Below are positions 21,653-33,099 of a stretch of 64,000 bases of DNA, one piece after another. The DNA comes from Prostheceraeus crozeri (Eukaryota > Platyhelminthes > Polycladida > Euryleptidae), in contig CAJQUW010005291.1 in assembly GCA_907163375.1 (NCBI GenBank), positions 1-64,000 of the forward strand, given 5' to 3'. How positions within the stretch are numbered: the stretch's first letter is position 1; each line of letters opens with the position of its first letter. The position numbers and the translations under genes were made by a program. The notes beneath the pieces are model-generated. The model made no database searches, was not told where the DNA came from, and saw only the letters and a list, made by a program, of their open reading frames with translations.

Positions 21653-23981
21653 TAGTCTGGCAGCCAGAACGAGTTTCTGCAGGGAACGAGGCCGAAAGTG
21701 AGACTTTCACAGAATGATGTACACCCTATGCCTACTACAAATTCCTGCCGAGTTCTAGTGAGTTCCTCTTCTTGTCAGACAGGATCAAAGAAAAACACAT
21801 GTAAATCCAATTGGACGCAGATTGCAGCTTTTGGCTAAAATGAAATTTTGTATGTTTTCTCTGATTAAACGAAAAGTACTAAGCCCAGAGTAGTCATAAT
21901 TTTTGACATGGAATGTCTTCAGGTCATTTCTTTTCATCTTCATTCACCCCTGTCTATATTCATATTTGGCGAGCCTCTTAATGTTGGCAGCCACAAACAT
22001 TTTCAGCAACTTTATCCACATTCAACCACATTCTCACATCCATTGCTGATTAGATGCATGATAAAAGCACGTGCACATCATAGGAAATGACCTGAAGACA
22101 TTCCATGTCAAAAATTGTGACTTCAGGGTTAGCACTTTTCGTTTAATCAGAGAAAACATAGAAAATTTCATTTTAGCCTCAAACTGCAATCTGCGTCCCA
22201 TTGGATTTACATGTGTTTTTCTTTGATCCTGTCTGACAAGAAGAGGAACTCACTAGAACTCGGCAGACGTGCCGTTTCGCAGTAGGCATACGGTGCACAT
22301 CATTCTGTGAAAGTCTCATTGTCGGCCTCGTTCCCTGCAGAAACTCGTGCTGGCTGCCGGACTATGAGGTGTACATCATTCTGTGAAAGTCTCATTGTCG
22401 GCCTCGTTCCCTGCACAAACTCGTGCTGGCTGCTGCCGGACTATGAGGTGTACATCATTCTGTGAAAGTCTCATTGTCGGCCTCGTTCCCTGCAGAAACT
22501 CGTGCTGGCTGCTGCCGGACTATGAGGTGTACATCATTCTGTGAAAGTCTCACTGTCGGCCTCGTTCCCTGCAGAAACTCGTGCTGGCTGCTGCCGGACT
22601 ATGAGGTGTACATCATTCTGTGAAAGTCTCATTGTCGGCCTCGTTCACTGCACAAACTCGTGCTGGCTGCCGGACTATGAGGTGTACATCATTCTGTGAA
22701 AGTCTCATTTTCGGCCTCGTTCCCTGCACAAACTCGTGCTGGCTGCTGCCGGACTATGAGGTGTACATCATTCTGTGAAAGTCTCATTGTCGGCCTCGTT
22801 CCCTGCACAAACTCGTGCTGGCTGCTGCCGGACTATGAGGTGTACATCATTCTGTGAAAGTCTCACTGTCGGCCTCGTTCCCTGCAGAAACTCGTGCTGG
22901 CTGCCGGACTATGAGGTGTACATCATTCTGTGAAAGTCTCATTGTCGGCCTCGTTCCCTGCAGAAACTCGTGCTGGCTGCTGCCGGACTATGAGGTGTAC
23001 ATCATTCTGTGAAAGTCTCACTGTCGGCCTCGTTCCCTGCAGAAACTCGTGCTGGCTGCCGGACTATGAGGTGTACATCATTCTGTGAAAGTCTCATTTT
23101 CGGCCTCGTTCCCTGCACAAACTCGTGCTGGCTGCTGCCGGACTATGAGGTGTACATCATTCTGTGAAAGTCTCATTGTCGGCCTCGTTCCCTGCAGAAA
23201 CTCGTGCTGCTGCCGGACTATGAGGTGTACATCATTCTGTGAAAGTCACATTTTCGGCCTCGTTCCCTGCACAAACTCATGCTGGCTGCCGGACTATGAG
23301 GAGTACATCATTCTGTGAAAGTCTCATTGTCGGCCTCGTTCCCTGCAGAAACTCGTGCTGGCTGCCGGACTATGACGTGCACATCATTCTGTGAAAGTCT
23401 CATTGTCGGCCTCGTTCCCTGCAGAAACTCGTACTGGCTGCCGGACTATGAGGTGTACATCATTCTGTGAAAGTCTCATTGTCGGCCTCGTTCCCTGCAC
23501 AAACTCGTGCTGGCTGCCGGACTATGAGGTGTACATCATTCTGTGAAAGTCTCATTGTCGGCCTCGTTCCCTGCAGAAACTCGTGCTGGCTGCCGGACTA
23601 TGAGGTGTACATCATTCTGTGAAAGTCTCATTGTAGGCCTTGTTCCCTGCAGAAACTCACTCTGGCTGCCGGAATATGAGGTGTACATCATTCTGTGAAA
23701 GTCTCATTGTAGGCCTCGTTCCCTGCAGAAACTCACTCTGGCTGCCGGAATATGAGGTGGACATCATTCTGTGAAAGTCTCATTGTAGGCCTTGTTCCCT
23801 GCAGAAACTCACTCTGGCTGCCGGAATATGAGGTGGACATCATTCTGTGAAAGTCTCATTGTCGGCATCGTTCCCTGCAGAAACTCGTGCTGGCTGCGCG
23901 GACTATGAGGAGTACATCATTCTGTGAAAGTCTCATTGTCGGCCTCGTTCCCTGCAGAAACTCGTGCTGGCTGCCGGACTA
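21653..23981. mobile_element. inverted-repeat element with a one-sided tandem array
   Basis: A left arm (21653 to about 21940) is the reverse complement of 22083 to about 22370, around a 140 bp spacer. The outermost part of the right arm, a unit of about 76-79 bp, is then repeated in tandem to 23981, where the end GCCGGACTA mirrors TAGTCTGGC at 21653. AGT on each side (21650-21652, 23982-23984) could be a 3 bp target duplication, but this is weak. No coding sequence; open frames inside the array are repeats read through. Confidence 0.65.
22300..23981. repeat. tandem array, about 22 units of 75-79 bp
   Basis: Each unit contains CATCATTCTGTGAAAGTCTC, GTCGGCCTCGTTCCCTGC and AACTCGTGCTGGCTGC. 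Length variation comes mainly from one or two copies of a CTG triplet (GGCTGCTGCC or GGCTGCC) plus point changes (TGCAGAAAC or TGCACAAAC). I count 22 occurrences of CATTCTGTGAAAGT in forward orientation between about 22301 and 23914, a mean period of about 77 bp. Confidence 0.95.
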
Positions 23982-23984
23982 AGT

Positions 23985-24530
23985 TTCCAGCAGCCGTGGG
24001 AACACCAAGAGTGATTTGCACGATCTAATATCCAACGGAAGACTGTTCCATGCACGCGATGCCCACAGAGATGAAGTGCCTCAATACTGTTGGTCACGGC
24101 CAGAACTAGTTTTGAGAGGCAAGAAGATAATTTTTGAACGCTATGCAAGCGATGCCGAAACAGGTAACGCACGGTCAACAAGGACATGAGTGAGGTCGTA
24201 CGCACCAACGCAAAGCACGACACCACCTTCATAGCAGCACCAGCATCAATCCGAACCCCAAGGTTACGGACTGAACTCGAAGCATGACTGATGAACCGGC
24301 GACGAGGACCCGTCCAGTTGGGATAGGATGTTGCCTTCTCATCGGAGCACGTCAGAGAACCTCAGGATTTAAAGGAGCCTGTTGCCACGTGTAGGTACAT
24401 CTGCACGCCATCAGGCACTGTCTGAACAAGCTCACTACTGGTGGATAGTCGACTCAGCCCGTAGATTTGAGCATCATCAGCGTAGTCATGCTGAATGACC
24501 AGCTACCGGGCTTTGTCCAGGGATGACTTT
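23985..24530 (-). pseudogene. LINE reverse transcriptase fragment
   Basis: On the minus strand, starting near 24520, the translation contains DYADDAQIYGLSRLS, the YADD catalytic box of reverse transcriptase with the following TQ(L/V)Y-type segment. After frameshifts it continues with VRNLGVRIDAG and VVSCFALVRT, matching the NLGVxxD and H-I-x-x-x-V/C...LR blocks of CR1/L2-like LINEs. Several stops and shifts make it a pseudogene. It abuts the tandem array. Confidence 0.7.
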
Positions 24531-24534
24531 TGAC

Positions 24535-26930
24535 GACTAAGACGACTTTTGCCAGAATGTGGTAAAAACAGCCTATAACTAGATGTCTATGATTTTTTGT
24601 CAAACGATCGACTAGGAGTTAAGGTATTAACTCAGGCAAGACCTGAGAGGGTCACTATATGTAGCAAAGCCATTTACATTTCTTCATTGACTGTACTATT
24701 TAATATCATTCTACATAATGATCAACAGATGATTTTATCTTAATTTATAATTTCTCGGCCCTTTCAACTGTTTGAGACAAGATTCGACTTCATCGCCGCC
24801 TGTTAACCAAGTTATGGAAGTCAATTAATGCCCTCGAAAGCATCTTCTAATGAATTAACGATAGAATGAAATGAAATAAACGATGTGCAAATCGCCATGC
24901 AAAAGATGTACGGCTGGCAGGATTTGAGCCGATGACCCAAGCATCTTGTAAATGCAATTAACAAATAAAATAAGCGATAGATCCAGCTGCCATGCAGAAT
25001 GTAATTCTAGGCAAAAATGATGATGTCGATACACCTCTTCAAGTCTAAGAAAGAACAATATTTATTAGAAATCGCCGGAAGCTCGGTTGCATCAAGGAAT
25101 GAAATTTTGGTAGAACAAAGAATAAAAAGTATAAAATGTGTAGTTTGCAATGGCAAATTCTTGTAGCTATCTTCGTGATAAAGTCTTTGTTATAATGCGA
25201 GGCTAATCGCCACAAAAGAAAATCCTCTGGAAGCTGCACAACTGATTGACCTTGAGAGGGGAAACAATATTTATGATTGCTGACATCTCATCGATGAGCA
25301 GTGGCCACATAAATGGTAGTTGACAAAACTCACATACATTGCAGCATTCATATTTCTTCGCAGTTTTTAAATTTTAAAATTCCAACACCCAAAATGTCCG
25401 AAGACAATGGCCGCTCAGCACATTTTGCCTATTCAGGCGTGCAACGAGTGACTAAAGAAATGCCCATTAGACCTGAAGATGTCTGAATGATCGGACGAAA
25501 GGCATCTAGCGAGCATTGACTTCTGATCTTTTGTGTGTCGTTGTTGGGATTTCAGAAATTACAAAATTATTATGTTCCCCTGAACGGAAGTTCGTATTTG
25601 TCTGAAAATGATGTACATTATACAATTTACGCATGTGGTAGATGAAATGTAATAGTAAAACATGTTCTGATGGTTTGAGTCCAATATAGCAATGGCATCA
25701 TCAATAACATCACCTTCCGGTAAATTCTTCGTTTTAACTCAGTAAATTTGTAGAAACCTTGGACATATTGCTACACGCACGCACGTTTTTGCAGTCACTG
25801 AATGATCATTTTTGGCATTACCGAATGAAATTATGAAGCTGCATGCTAAAAGAAAACACAAAGCCAAATTCATCGAAATTTTGAGGCAAAGCTCTTCCAC
25901 TTCATATGGAGGCGAGTGTATTTAATAGTCAGTAATTTGCTCACTTGTTATTATCAAAACAAGGAAAGAGCTGGAAGTCTTCGTAAAACGCAGATAAACA
26001 GTGAAGTTGACGTGGTCGTAAAGTATTTTTGCTTTTCAGTTTGGCTTGAATTCAGCAAAGCACTTGTTATCCCTGTGATGTGACATGTTTTACTGCGATG
26101 TATCTTGCGCTGCGCTTTCGGTCAAATATGCTTCATCGTACCAACTGTCAAAAAGCTTCTCATTATGCTGCTGATCCCATTCCTGTTTTGTTAAAACCCT
26201 TACTTTACCAAGAAAAAAAGTAATATGGTTTACCATGGGGTGCGATCCACCCCAATTCACAATCAGTTGTTGTAAATGCTTTTAATCAATCTTAGCAATA
26301 TTTTCATACTAAAAGATTTTCGAACACTGTTGAATAGTGCTAGAAGCCCGAATAAAGCAGTCAGTTTTCGCAAGTTTTTGTTTTAATTGAATTAAAGTTA
26401 ATCACCGTTTCGGAAAATCCTTCACCTGCTGACTGGCATTATATCACCTGCATACGTTCTCCTTCTAAAACGATTTGTGAAAAGTTTGTCTGTATATAGC
26501 GGTGGGTATGTCAAGAAAAAGTGAGTATGAATTTATTGGATTCTGACTATAATGGTATTTACTGTACGAAGTATCAGGAAACTCTAATTTATCTTGAAAA
26601 ACTAAGTGACTATTTGTAAGATAATCGACTGATGTAACGGCAGATCTTTCTAATCCTGAAATTTTAATCTTTCGAAGGGTAAACAGGCGCATCCTAACTA
26701 TACACATACCTGACTCTTACATTTGTAATTGAGAAAATATGATTTTAGATTAGAAATAATATAATGGAAAAAGGTAGGTCGACTCAGAACTCGACCCTGT
26801 GTCATGCTACTTCATGGTCTGTATGCCATGGAATCTTATCATAGAGTCCTAGCAATTTATTACCTATATCTAACTTGTCTGCATTTTTCATTTCTCATGT
26901 ACATTTGATTAAAATTACTACACGTCAAAT
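24535..26930. other. no gene seen; one weak tRNA-like fragment
   Basis: Mostly AT-rich with no recognised domain. On the minus strand at about 24905-24930 GGCTCAAATCCTGCC resembles a box B / T-arm, and a possible box A-like TGGCAGCTGGA lies about 80 bp upstream, which could mark an old tRNA-derived SINE. It does not fold as a full tRNA, so it is not called as one. Near 26215-26260 GTTTACCATGGGGTGCGATC followed by CACCCC resembles a piggyBac end and could be the 5' terminus of the piggyBac element whose gene begins near 26930. Confidence 0.35.
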
Positions 26931-27212
26931 ACTGGAGAGAAAAGTTACGGAGTAGAAGAAGCATTAGAAAGACTGTTTCAGCAGATCTCATCAGATGACG
27001 ACTACGAAGGCGACGAAACTCTGGATAGTGATGTTGATGACATAGTCATCGATAACCCAACAACAACAGTATCTGATCATTCTGACGAAGACAGTGTAGA
27101 CGACACTGATAGGATAATTGAATCCATGGTGGCTGAAATCCATGAAGATTACAATACGATGAAATCTCGCAGTGGCTCTGAGAAGTGGTACCGCAAACCA
27201 CTACAACAAGGC
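26930..27212 (+). pseudogene. piggyBac transposase N-terminal part, interrupted
   Basis: The frame reads an acidic N-terminal region (SSDDDYEGDETLDSDVDD and more) and then SRSGSEKWYRKPLQQG, the start of the piggyBac DDE_Tnp_1_7 domain (GxxWxxxP motif). It is cut at 27212 by the 4.64 kb element and resumes at 31856. The last four bases, AGGC (27209-27212), are duplicated at 31856-31859. No convincing start codon was defined; the upstream boundary is approximate. Confidence 0.75.
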
Positions 27213-27780
27213 ATCAAGTTTTGGATTAAAAAAATATACCATGAGCGAAACCAATTTTTTCACGATCTATGACCTCTTCGGACAAAATAATCGCAAAAAT
27301 AAAAATATTTCAATGTACAGATTTTTTACAAATGAGCTTTTTCAAAATGGCCGCCCTTTTTGCGATAAAATCGTCAAGTTGTACATTAGAATGACTTTTC
27401 TGCCTTGTTAACTCACTCCAGCTGCTCAAATATCTCAAAAAATATTATCCAGCAAATGGCATAGCGTTTAGCTCATAACGGAATATCTATTTTTCATTCA
27501 TAAGTAGTATATTATCGACATGATGCTATTTTCATAAAAAGGAAAATATATTTTTATTTTTTAATGAAACAAAAAGTCATTCAGTTATTAGCGTTCCATA
27601 AAGGCATTAGATCACATGTTGTCATTGAATTGATGGATTTAAAAGGAAAACCATGTCTTCAGCTAGCAGTTATCAACTTAAATTTGACTGCAGGAACATT
27701 TATGAAAATAATTATAATAGTATTTATCTCAACTGTAACTTAACTTCATACATGACTGTGACGGCGGTTTTTTGATATTC
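27213..27780. repeat. left terminal inverted repeat
   Basis: Begins ATCAAGTTTTGGATT and ends GGTTTTTTGATATTC. It matches the reverse complement of 31286-31855 apparently without mismatches in the stretches compared. Confidence 0.9.
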
Positions 27781-28065
27781 ACCCTTGAAACAGTCGTTAA
27801 TCAACTAATAAGGATATCTTGTTTGAATCATCAAATATTTCTGTGCATTATCAGTGTGTTACACGTCATTCACAATCAAAAATATCTGGCATGGAAGACA
27901 CAGGTTTGCAATGTTTTTCCTATATCATGGTCAGTATTTGACTAGCGCCATCATGTGATAGTTCGCTTACTATGACTCATACTTGCATTCAGGCATGATT
28001 TGAATTTGAACTATGTGGCAGTGATATCTGACGAATTTGAAATTAGTCTCACATTAATGCTTGGA

Positions 28066-31000
28066 ATGGCTTCCGCTGGTGATGATCTTGTCTGTGCCGA
28101 GAAAAATCGTAATGAAAATCGCAAGAAAGTGTGCACGGTGTGCTACCGTAAAGGAAAGCGGGGTATTTCTGAAAGTGACATGAAAAGCATCCAGGAGTTT
28201 GTTATTGACGGTTATACGATGGAAGATGCTAATTTTCCAGAGGCATTGTGCAATGGCTGCCATATGTTGCTTTCTAAGAAACGACGTGGATATGATGTGA
28301 CTTTTCCGTTGATTTCTGACTACAACCCTAATCGACCGATAATACTTCGATCAACCACAATTTGCACCTGTCGTATTTGTTTGGTTGCTCGCGCCGATTT
28401 GCAGGAAGCCAATAAGATGAAGAAAAAAGCTGGTCGTCCTCAACAACATTTCAGTGCCACATCCGAGACTCCACCTAGTTTTAAGGTATGTAGCCTTTGT
28501 TTTTCAAAATTATATCCAGGATGTTCCCACTCGAGAGATTCTTGTCGATCAAAGCGCCAAAGAATTCACAATATTGATAAATTATATTAGTTTCCCCCGC
28601 AAAAATCACTAAACAGCGGGTTGCATCGCGCATTATTGATGATGTTGGAACTTCACTGTCTACATTGAGTGGTAAGAATAAAAATATTTCATTGAAAACC
28701 CTAATGATAGTCTCCAGCTTTCGGTTGATGATATATCTCATATTCAAGATGACTTGAATCTTAGTAGTCGACAACTGTTTAAAATGAGCAGAGATATTCG
28801 TTGTGCTTCCCAATCTCGATTTGTTATTGAGCCAGGTCTTAAAGAGCGAATTGTTATTACTTCACACGAAATTGATGACTTATTCACCGTCGAAAAATTG
28901 GATTTCATTTCAATGGTCAAAGATGAGGTTGTCGACCGGCATTCAAAGTATGTAGTCTTCTGCAACGATGTAGATCAACTGATAAGTAGAATAAAATCAA
29001 AAAGGGGACTAAACAGTGACAATATGCTTATTCGAATCGGAATTGACGGAGGAGGCGGATTTTTAAAAATTGGACTGTCTGTCTTTTCAGTTAATGAACA
29101 AGACACTACTCCACATTCTTCACGCCGTAATTTCGTGTCAGGTTTGACATACCAGTTCAAAGACTCCGGGGTTAAGCGCAGTTTTATTCTTGCTTTAGTA
29201 CCCGACGTGCAGGAAAATTATAATAATGTGAAGCTTCTTTGGAAAACTGGTCTGCACACTATGGCAGAATCCTTCGTTGTTGCATGTGACTTGAAACTTT
29301 GCAATATACTCCTTGACCTTATGCCACATGGCAGCAAGCATCCGTGCAGCTGGTGAAACTGGTGAAACTTCTGAGAAGGGAAAACTAGAGACTGAGGGTC
29401 CGCCGAGGACACTTTCATCATTAAATAACCAATTTTGGAAGTATTTTGAGACCGGTAAAGATAAACGTAGAGCCATGCAATTTTACAATGTTATTCACCC
29501 CACAATCATCAAATTTACATCAGATCCTTCAACTCCCATCATTGAGCTGATTCCCCCTCCTGAACTTCATTTGCTCTTCGGACCAACTGCCACTCTTTAT
29601 TCGGCTTTGGAAAAAGAGTGGGACCAGGCGCATCTTTGACTTCGTGCTTGCAATGTCCAGAGAAGCCCAGTACATGGAGGAAGTTTTTCTGGGAACAGTT
29701 CAAGACAACTCTTGCAGAATGTTGACCGACTTGAGAGCATCTGCCCAAGAGAATCAGTGATTCTGGAATACGTCAATGCGTTCCGTTGTTTCAACGAAGT
29801 CGTCAGTTCGTGTTATGGTCTAGTGTAAGACCCTGATTTCAAAATAAAAGTCTTGGCTTTCAAGGATGCATGTAGCAAGCTATCGTTAAATATTACCCCT
29901 AAACTACATGCAATTTTTTTCCACATTCCAACTTTCTGTGAAATGATTGGACGAGGGCTGGGACATTATAGCGAACAAGTGATAGAATCAGTGGCGGCCC
30001 ATCCATATGGGCGCCTGGGGCGCAGCCCTCCATTAGATAATACACCAAAATTAACATAAATCATCATCAAGTTAAATGAACGCTAACTGAACTGTCAATG
30101 GCTCAACCTGTCCAATATCCAAGAATGCCCAAACACATCAATCAAAGCGCGTTTCAAGTGACTCAGACGTCATCGTCCCTATGTCTCGTGGATGGGGCCC
30201 ACAGCAAATGCGCCTCGCTTCACACAGGTTTTGCTGATCATACATTTGCATACATCAAATATTTCCGGCTGCATCACACGCGTAAATTGTGCTGAGATGG
30301 GGCGCTCTCACGATGTCCCTCTGGTACAGTTTCGCGCATTCTTATTAGTTGTAACGCTGTAGTGTGTGTTGGGAAGTCAGACTAACGTCAATTTTATTAA
30401 ACATGTGCAAGCATTGCAGACTGTCGTCGAAACGCATTCGGTCACTTTTCATTGATGTCTCTCGTGTAGATTCGATTGAAATTCAATCAGATTGTTTTTC
30501 TCAAGAAAGACTTTATTTCAGCATTTCATACAAAGAAAAATTCGTATTAAGAAGTATTGACTCACCAAGGTTACGAATAATCAGGAATCACGTTAACGTT
30601 TAACAAAACCTTGTTTGTAACCTTCCGAATTTCAAATGAAAAAGTTGCTCAATAGTTTTGACACATTTTTGCCTTGAAAGCCGATTTAGCTTTAAAAAAT
30701 TGTGAATAATTTGAAATTAAATTGAATGAAGGAACTTTATAGTGATTTTTTATTTCAATTACTTGTTGCGAATTCAAACATATTTTCCATTTTTGCTTAA
30801 TTGAGAGTCCTTATTATAAAAATAATTCTTTATTATTAAGGCATCGCAGTTAGCAAATGGAACAATTCCATTTTTCCATATCATAATTAAACACTTTGAT
30901 GTAAGTCTAGGCTTACATGTATAACTAATAATAATTGTAGTATGTATAGTTAGCTGCAACTGAGACCATATTAGCCTGAGGTTAAATAATGAAGTTTGGA

Positions 31001-31163
31001 CTGCGCCCCGCTTGAGCTGAACTGTACGAGCCGCCACTGGATAGAATCATTGCATCACAGTTTCAATGATGTATGGAAAACCTTCAAAATTCAAGACCAG
31101 CATCCTCAATTTCTTAATCGATTACAGCGATCAGTCTGTGTATTTAATGTTAGACATTTTTGA
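28066..31163 (+). pseudogene. RAG1-like transposase, decayed and split by a hAT element
   Basis: Pieces at 28066-28590, 28618-29356, 29340-29637, 29760-29988 and 31048-31163 read in order but in shifting frames. The N-terminal part has CxxC pairs (VCTVC, LCNGC, CRIC) and then KKAGRPQQHF, close to the GGRPRQHL nonamer-binding motif of RAG1, then CSLC-x-CSHSRDSC. The core has IDGGGGFLK (first Asp, compare CDGMGD in RAG1), ACDLKLCNILL (second Asp), HPCSW with TGA where a Cys codon is expected, PPPELHLLFG, and KLHAIFFHIPTF-x-GLGHYSEQ. The last has the H-x4-H and downstream SE spacing of the RAG1 HKTLAHVPEI...ASEGNE segment. Several frameshifts and stops plus the insertion make it inactive. Neighbour copy at 34827-37036 is better preserved. 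Confidence 0.75.
29989..31039. mobile_element. hAT-type nonautonomous element, 1,051 bp, 8 bp GATAGAAT duplication
   Basis: Ends CAGTGGCGGC and GCCGCCACTG flanked by GATAGAAT at 29981-29988 and 31040-31047. The 8 bp duplication and CAGxG...CxCTG ends are hallmarks of hAT elements. Removing it restores the transposase frame: the codons for EQVIES continue directly into LHHSFNDVWKTF at 31048. The interior is AT-rich with no transposase. Confidence 0.9.
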
Positions 31164-31285
31164 TTACGAATTAGTACACTACGATTTCATGATTTGAGCA
31201 AGTTGTTACTTGATTAACGATCGTGTTTTTACTTTTCCTCATGTACATAGGCCAACATACTATTGATACATAGTACTTGAGGGGA

Positions 31286-31855
31286 GAATATCAAAAAACC
31301 GCCGTCACAGTCATGTATGAAGTTAAGTTACAGTTGAGATAAATACTATTATAATTATTTTCATAAATGTTCCTGCAGTCAAATTTAAGTTGATAACTGC
31401 TAGCTGAAGACATGGTTTTCCTTTTAAATCCATCAATTCAATGACAACATGTGATCTAATGCCTTTATGGAACGCTAATAACTGAATGACTTTTTGTTTC
31501 ATTAAAAAATAAAAATATATTTTCCTTTTTATGAAAATAGCATCATGTCGATAATATACTACTTATGAATGAAAAATAGATATTCCGTTATGAGCTAAAC
31601 GCTATGCCATTTGCTGGATAATATTTTTTGAGATATTTGAGCAGCTGGAGTGAGTTAACAAGGCAGAAAAGTCATTCTAATGTACAACTTGACGATTTTA
31701 TCGCAAAAAGGGCGGCCATTTTGAAAAAGCTCATTTGTAAAAAATCTGTACATTGAAATATTTTTATTTTTGCGATTATTTTGTCCGAAGAGGTCATAGA
31801 TCGTGAAAAAATTGGTTTCGCTCATGGTATATTTTTTTAATCCAAAACTTGATTC
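31286..31855. repeat. right terminal inverted repeat
   Basis: Reverse complement of 27213-27780, ending AATCCAAAACTTGATTC before the AGGC duplication at 31856-31859. Confidence 0.9.
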
Positions 31856-33020
31856 AGGCGCACCGTGAAGGAGGAAGGGCAGGAATTCATAATATCATTC
31901 GAAATCAAAGTGGTCCTACTAAGCATGCTCAAAGACACTGTGGTTCATCACGAGGAAGCCTTCAAATTATTCATTTCTCCCAATCCTGTTCAAAATATAG
32001 CTGAATGCACCAATAAGGAAGCTAGCGAGCATACACATACTTGGAAAGAAACAAATCTAGAAGAACTATATACTTTTTTCGGTCTGTTGCTTCTTGATGG
32101 CGCTTTGCATGAGAACAAAACACCAGAAATGGCCAGAAATCCATTCACTCAACTTCTACGTTATCTTCGATTTGATTGCCGGAGTGAAAGAAATTCTCAA
32201 GACAAATTTGCACCTTTGCGCCGTATTTTCGAAGAAATTGTGACTAAATTTCGAGCTAACTATTCCCCTGGATCTGAATTGACTGAAGACGAACAGCTTT
32301 TCAGTTTCCGAGGGCGCTGTCCTTTTAAAATGTTCATCCCTTCAAAGCCAGGCCGCTATGGAATAAAGTTATGGGCTTTATGTGATTCAAAAACCCATTA
32401 TCGTCTCAATTTACAGCCTTACGTAGGAAGAGTTGTCAGGTTCCGGAAAGAGGTCAAGGTCAGCGTGTTGCACTTCAATTGACCGATTTCTACACAGGAT
32501 CTGGCCGTCACATCTATATGGACAATTTTTTACAAGTTTGCAGCTTGCAAGAAATCTTCTTGGACGTCAAATGACTATGACGGGCACCATTCGTCGTAAT
32601 AAAACCGAATTCCCTTCGGAAATTATGCCTGATTCAACTCGGCAACAATTTACCAGTGTATTCGGATTTCAAGACAAAGCAACAATTGTTTCCTACGTCC
32701 CGAAGAAAAATAAAGCAGTCATTCTTCTGTCAACCAACCATCACAACATCGACATTTCAAGTGATGAGTCAAGAAAACCTCAAATCATTCTTGATTACAA
32801 TAAAGGAAAGTGCGGTGTGGACACACTAGACCAACTGGTGCGAAAAAACTCATTCATGGATTACCACAGTCGTAGTCCCCATTTTCAACTGAGGATTGAA
32901 CTCAATATTTGATTATTCTATTTACATAGAATACGTTCTTGGCAATTTGAAGTGCAATTCATGTTGACCGGTGTGAACGCTCAACAGTCCTTTTATGAAC
33001 TACTAAATAATTGTAATTTC
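31856..33020 (+). pseudogene. piggyBac transposase, main part after the insertion
   Basis: Continues the gene cut at 27212. An early frame holds GIHNIIRNQSGPTKHA, the piggyBac HNIxR...GP motif. The next frame (to 32482) holds ECTNKEA, LEELYTFFGLLLLDGA, TEDEQLFSFRGRCPFK (first Asp), PSKPGRYGIKLWALCDS. A further frame (32433-32912) holds IYMDNFFTSLQLARNLL (second Asp), GTIRRNKTEFP and GVDTLDQLV (third Asp). Fragments near 32960-33020 (LTGVNAQQSFYELL) match the C-terminal region. All three catalytic aspartates are present, but at least two frameshifts plus the transposon insertion kill the gene. It is diverged from the copy at 28-839. Confidence 0.85.
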
Positions 33021-33047
33021 ATTACTGGCATTTTATAAATTGTAGAG

Positions 33048-33096
33048 ATGAAGTCACTCCTTCTCCTTCTGATTGTGATTACAGTTGCTGCTGGAC
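33048..33096 (+). CDS. candidate signal-peptide first exon (partial gene)
   Basis: ATG followed by codons for MKSLLLLLIVITVAAG, a textbook secretory signal sequence, and then immediately a strong splice donor (C|GTAAGTTA). I infer a first coding exon of an unidentified secreted protein. The intron phase is 1. A candidate downstream piece with acceptor TTTTTCCATAG at 33493 (33494-33634) encodes a short chain with five or six cysteines (NCFYDCVIEK, HCICITHEH), but its open frame does not fit phase 1. Either another exon lies between, or it is coincidence. No other exons could be assigned. Confidence 0.35.
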
Positions 33097-33099
33097 GTA

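Larger units (their letters stand above)
27213..31855 (+). mobile_element. RAG1-like (Chapaev/N-RAG-TP-like) DNA transposon, 4,643 bp, AGGC target duplication
   Basis: Inserted in the piggyBac transposase gene with AGGC on both sides (27209-27212 and 31856-31859). Termini are nearly identical inverted repeats of about 568-570 bp (27213-27780 and 31286-31855); the outer edge differs by two bases at the right end. Inside lies a broken transposase gene (28066-31163), itself interrupted by a hAT-type element at 29989-31039. A 4 bp duplication is what is described for Chapaev elements. The encoded protein shares zinc-finger, GRPQQH and catalytic features with RAG1 and the RAG1-N-like transposons described from molluscs and sea urchin. 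Family naming is inference. Confidence 0.8.

Noticed and set aside
23085-23318. Open frame of about 77 codons with repeated CRTMRCTSFCES
   Set aside because: It is the 76-79 bp tandem array read through; length variation between units changes the frame.
24880-24960. tRNA-like box B (GGCTCAAATCC) on the minus strand
   Set aside because: No complete cloverleaf and only a weak box A; kept as a possible SINE trace in the region note.
27172-27411. 79-codon frame at the left edge of the RAG1-like element
   Set aside because: It crosses the insertion boundary and lies in the terminal inverted repeat.
28754-29356. Reading the IDGGG protein as an actin/hexokinase-type ATPase (glycine-rich phosphate loop)
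   Set aside because: The surrounding CxxC fingers, second acidic block, PPPELH and H-x4-H...SEQ motifs and the transposon ends fit a RAG1-like transposase better.
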